A stretch of DNA of 64,000 nt, taken from an uncultured Desulfobacter sp. (GTDB lineage Bacteria; Desulfobacterota; Desulfobacteria; Desulfobacterales; Desulfobacteraceae). The notes under the pieces are model-generated. The model was not told the DNA's origin, did no database searches, and worked only from the letters and a program-made list of their open reading frames with translations. Position 1 is the first letter of the stretch, and each line of letters begins with the position of its first letter. Below are positions 62,425 through 64,000 of the stretch, piece by piece. Made by a program: the position numbers and the translations under genes. The DNA lies in contig NZ_OY762614.1 of assembly GCF_963666145.1 (NCBI RefSeq), positions 5,384,501 through 5,448,500 of the forward strand, read 5' to 3'.

Positions 62425-64000
62425 AAATTTCAATTGCCAAAACCGCCGGGTTTTGTATGGGCGTTCGTCGGGCTGTGGACATGGTGCTGGATGCATCCAA
62501 TAAAGCAAAGGAACCCATTTATACCTATGGTCCTTTAATTCATAATCCCCAGGTCCTGGAGATGCTGGAAAGCAAGCAGATCTTTCGGATGGATTCGATT
62601 CCCGAGTCCGGAAAAGGGATTGTGCTCATCCGGGCCCACGGGGTGCCGCCCCAGGATGAAAAAGCCCTGGCGGATGCCGGATTCACCGTGGTGAATGCCA
62701 CCTGCCCCCGGGTGGTACGGGTCCAGGTGATTATCGATAAGTATGCAAAAAAAGGGTATGAGACCATTATCCTTGGCGATGAAAAGCATCCCGAGGTGAT
62801 CGGCCTTTTGGGATATGCCGGGGGGAAGGGGCATACCATCTCCAACCTGGATGAATTTAAGGCGCTGCCCAGGTTTGAGAAGGCGGTGGTGGTGGCCCAG
62901 ACCACCCAGAACACCAAAATTTTTGCCGATATCCAGGACTGGTGCCGCAACAATGTGTCCCATTACGAAATTTTCAACACCATCTGCGATTCCACGGAAA
63001 AGCGTCAGGATGAGGTCCGGCAGATGGCCGAGACCCATGACGCCGTGATTGTTGTGGGCGGAAAGTTTTCCGGAAATACAAAGCGCCTGGCCCAGGTGGC
63101 CGCAGAAACCGGTAAACCCTCCATGCACATTGAAGAGGCCTCGGAAATTGATTACGAATCCATCGGTCGTGTACGCTCAATTGCCATTACCGCAGGCGCT
63201 TCTACACCCAATTGGATTATTAATGACACCTGCAGCCGGGTGGAACAGGCGTTCAGGGAAAACCAGTCCGGCAGGGGAAAACTTCGGGCTGTGGTGAATG
63301 TGCTGATGAAGACCAACATTATTCTGGCCGCAGGGGCCGCCTGTCTGACCTTGGGCACCGCTTTGATCTCCGGGGCAAAAGATCCGGGAGTCCCCGCAGC
63401 CATTGCCATGTTCTATATTCTTTCCATGCAGATCATGAACAACATGATGTCCATCGGGGCGGACACCTACAACAAACCGGACCGGGCGGAACTTTATAAA
63501 GAGAACAAGCACAGGCTTTTGTTGGTGGCTTTTTTGTCCGGTGCCATTGGGCTTTTACTTGCCTGGACACGGGGATGGGGATATTTCACCGTGCTGCTTG
63601 TGATGATGCTGCTGGGCATGACCTATTCCCGAACCATTTTTCCCTCCTTTTCCTCCGGGCGAAAAATTTATCGGCTCAAGGATGTGCCGGGGTCCAAAAC
63701 CATTCTTATTGCTTTGGCATGGGGTGTTGTTACAAGCCTGATGCCCGGGATCAGCCTTAAGGCACACCCGGCTTTGACCCTGGTCGCCTTTATATTTGCC
63801 ACGGGACTTTCGTTTGCCAGGACCGCATTTATGGATATTCTGGCTGTTCAGGGGGACAGAATTGCAGGTAGAGAAACCCTTCCCATTCTGCTGGGCAAAA
63901 AGAAAAGCCTAAAATTCATTCATTATACCCTGGTGGGCACAATCGTTATCCCTGTAATTTTATCTGTCGGGTTGTCTCCCGTTGTTTGTGCTCTTGCCTT
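62421..64000 (+). CDS. ispH: IspH fused to a UbiA-type prenyltransferase domain (partial)
   Basis: The gene starts ATG 62421 (ATGA overlap with parB) and runs past the window edge; 526 codons are visible. Residues 1-285 are IspH: cluster Cys in GFCMGV (C12), NATCPRV (C95) and TICDSTEKRQ (C189), plus EKHPEV, TTQNT and ITAGASTPNWII. The remainder is membrane-bound with UbiA-like signatures: NNMMSIGADTYNKPDR (about 340-355, first Asp-rich motif) and MDILAVQGDRIAGRETLP (about 471-488, second). IspH makes isoprenoid precursors; a UbiA enzyme attaches prenyl chains. I see no stop or frameshift between the halves. Confidence 0.88.
   Translation, partial: MKISIAKTAGFCMGVRRAVDMVLDASNKAKEPIYTYGPLIHNPQVLEMLESKQIFRMDSIPESGKGIVLIRAHGVPPQDEKALADAGFTVVNATCPRVVRVQVIIDKYAKKGYETIILGDEKHPEVIGLLGYAGGKGHTISNLDEFKALPRFEKAVVVAQTTQNTKIFADIQDWCRNNVSHYEIFNTICDSTEKRQDEVRQMAETHDAVIVVGGKFSGNTKRLAQVAAETGKPSMHIEEASEIDYESIGRVRSIAITAGASTPNWIINDTCSRVEQAFRENQSGRGKLRAVVNVLMKTNIILAAGAACLTLGTALISGAKDPGVPAAIAMFYILSMQIMNNMMSIGADTYNKPDRAELYKENKHRLLLVAFLSGAIGLLLAWTRGWGYFTVLLVMMLLGMTYSRTIFPSFSSGRKIYRLKDVPGSKTILIALAWGVVTSLMPGISLKAHPALTLVAFIFATGLSFARTAFMDILAVQGDRIAGRETLPILLGKKKSLKFIHYTLVGTIVIPVILSVGLSPVVCALA

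Overview
The window looks like a chromosomal segment of a Gram-negative, anaerobic, deltaproteobacterial sulfate-reducer type (Desulfobacterota, Desulfobacteraceae-like). This placement is inferred from gene content: TRAP carboxylate transport next to LutABC lactate oxidation, rubredoxin, DraT/DraG nitrogenase switching, PEP-CTERM surface proteins, a Tad pilus locus and several iron-sulfur membrane proteins. No rRNA, tRNA or CRISPR array was seen.

Left part (1-17.4 kb), carbon uptake and lactate use: an Lrp/AsnC regulator preceded by a perfect 18-bp inverted repeat; an IS4-type element abutting the 3' remnant of a hybrid histidine kinase; a Tat-exported ModA-like binding protein with a NapH-like polyferredoxin; a TRAP operon (dctP-dctQ-dctM plus an XRE-cupin regulator) on the minus strand; and, divergently, a second TRAP set followed by lutABC, so that uptake and oxidation of lactate or a similar 2-hydroxy/2-oxo acid sit in one array. 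A YkgJ cysteine-cluster/acetyltransferase-like fusion follows.

17.4-25 kb is an RNA-related and mobile-element-rich stretch. Two cold-shock genes with conserved ~115-nt leaders flank a Lys-rich 48-aa protein, a family-16-type methyltransferase and an RRM protein. Next come a truncated group II intron, an EamA transporter, rubredoxin, and a cobalamin riboswitch with terminator in front of a cNMP-binding/AraC fusion regulator. That regulator is precisely split by an ISKra4-like element with an 8-bp target duplication.

25-42.6 kb is a surface-structure region: a complete minus-strand Tad/Flp pilus operon (flp, cpaA, tadE, cpaB, cpaC, cpaE, cpaF, tadB, tadC, tadD) headed by two PEP-CTERM proteins. 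Then come a secreted protein with TSP3-like and dockerin-like repeats, split by an ISAzo13-like element, a PEP-CTERM protein with a cohesin-like body, a DUF1573 protein and a TadG-like protein.

42.5-64 kb carries copper export (copA with a CopZ-like chaperone), a CcdA-like protein plus an MFS transporter, a FIST-GGDEF protein, a rhodanese, a chemoreceptor, draT-draG, a fumarylacetoacetate hydrolase-family enzyme, an LPP20-like lipoprotein, hrpA, and a parA-parB operon running into an IspH-UbiA fusion cut by the window edge. A MITE-like palindromic repeat occurs twice (about 10.2 kb and 50.4 kb).
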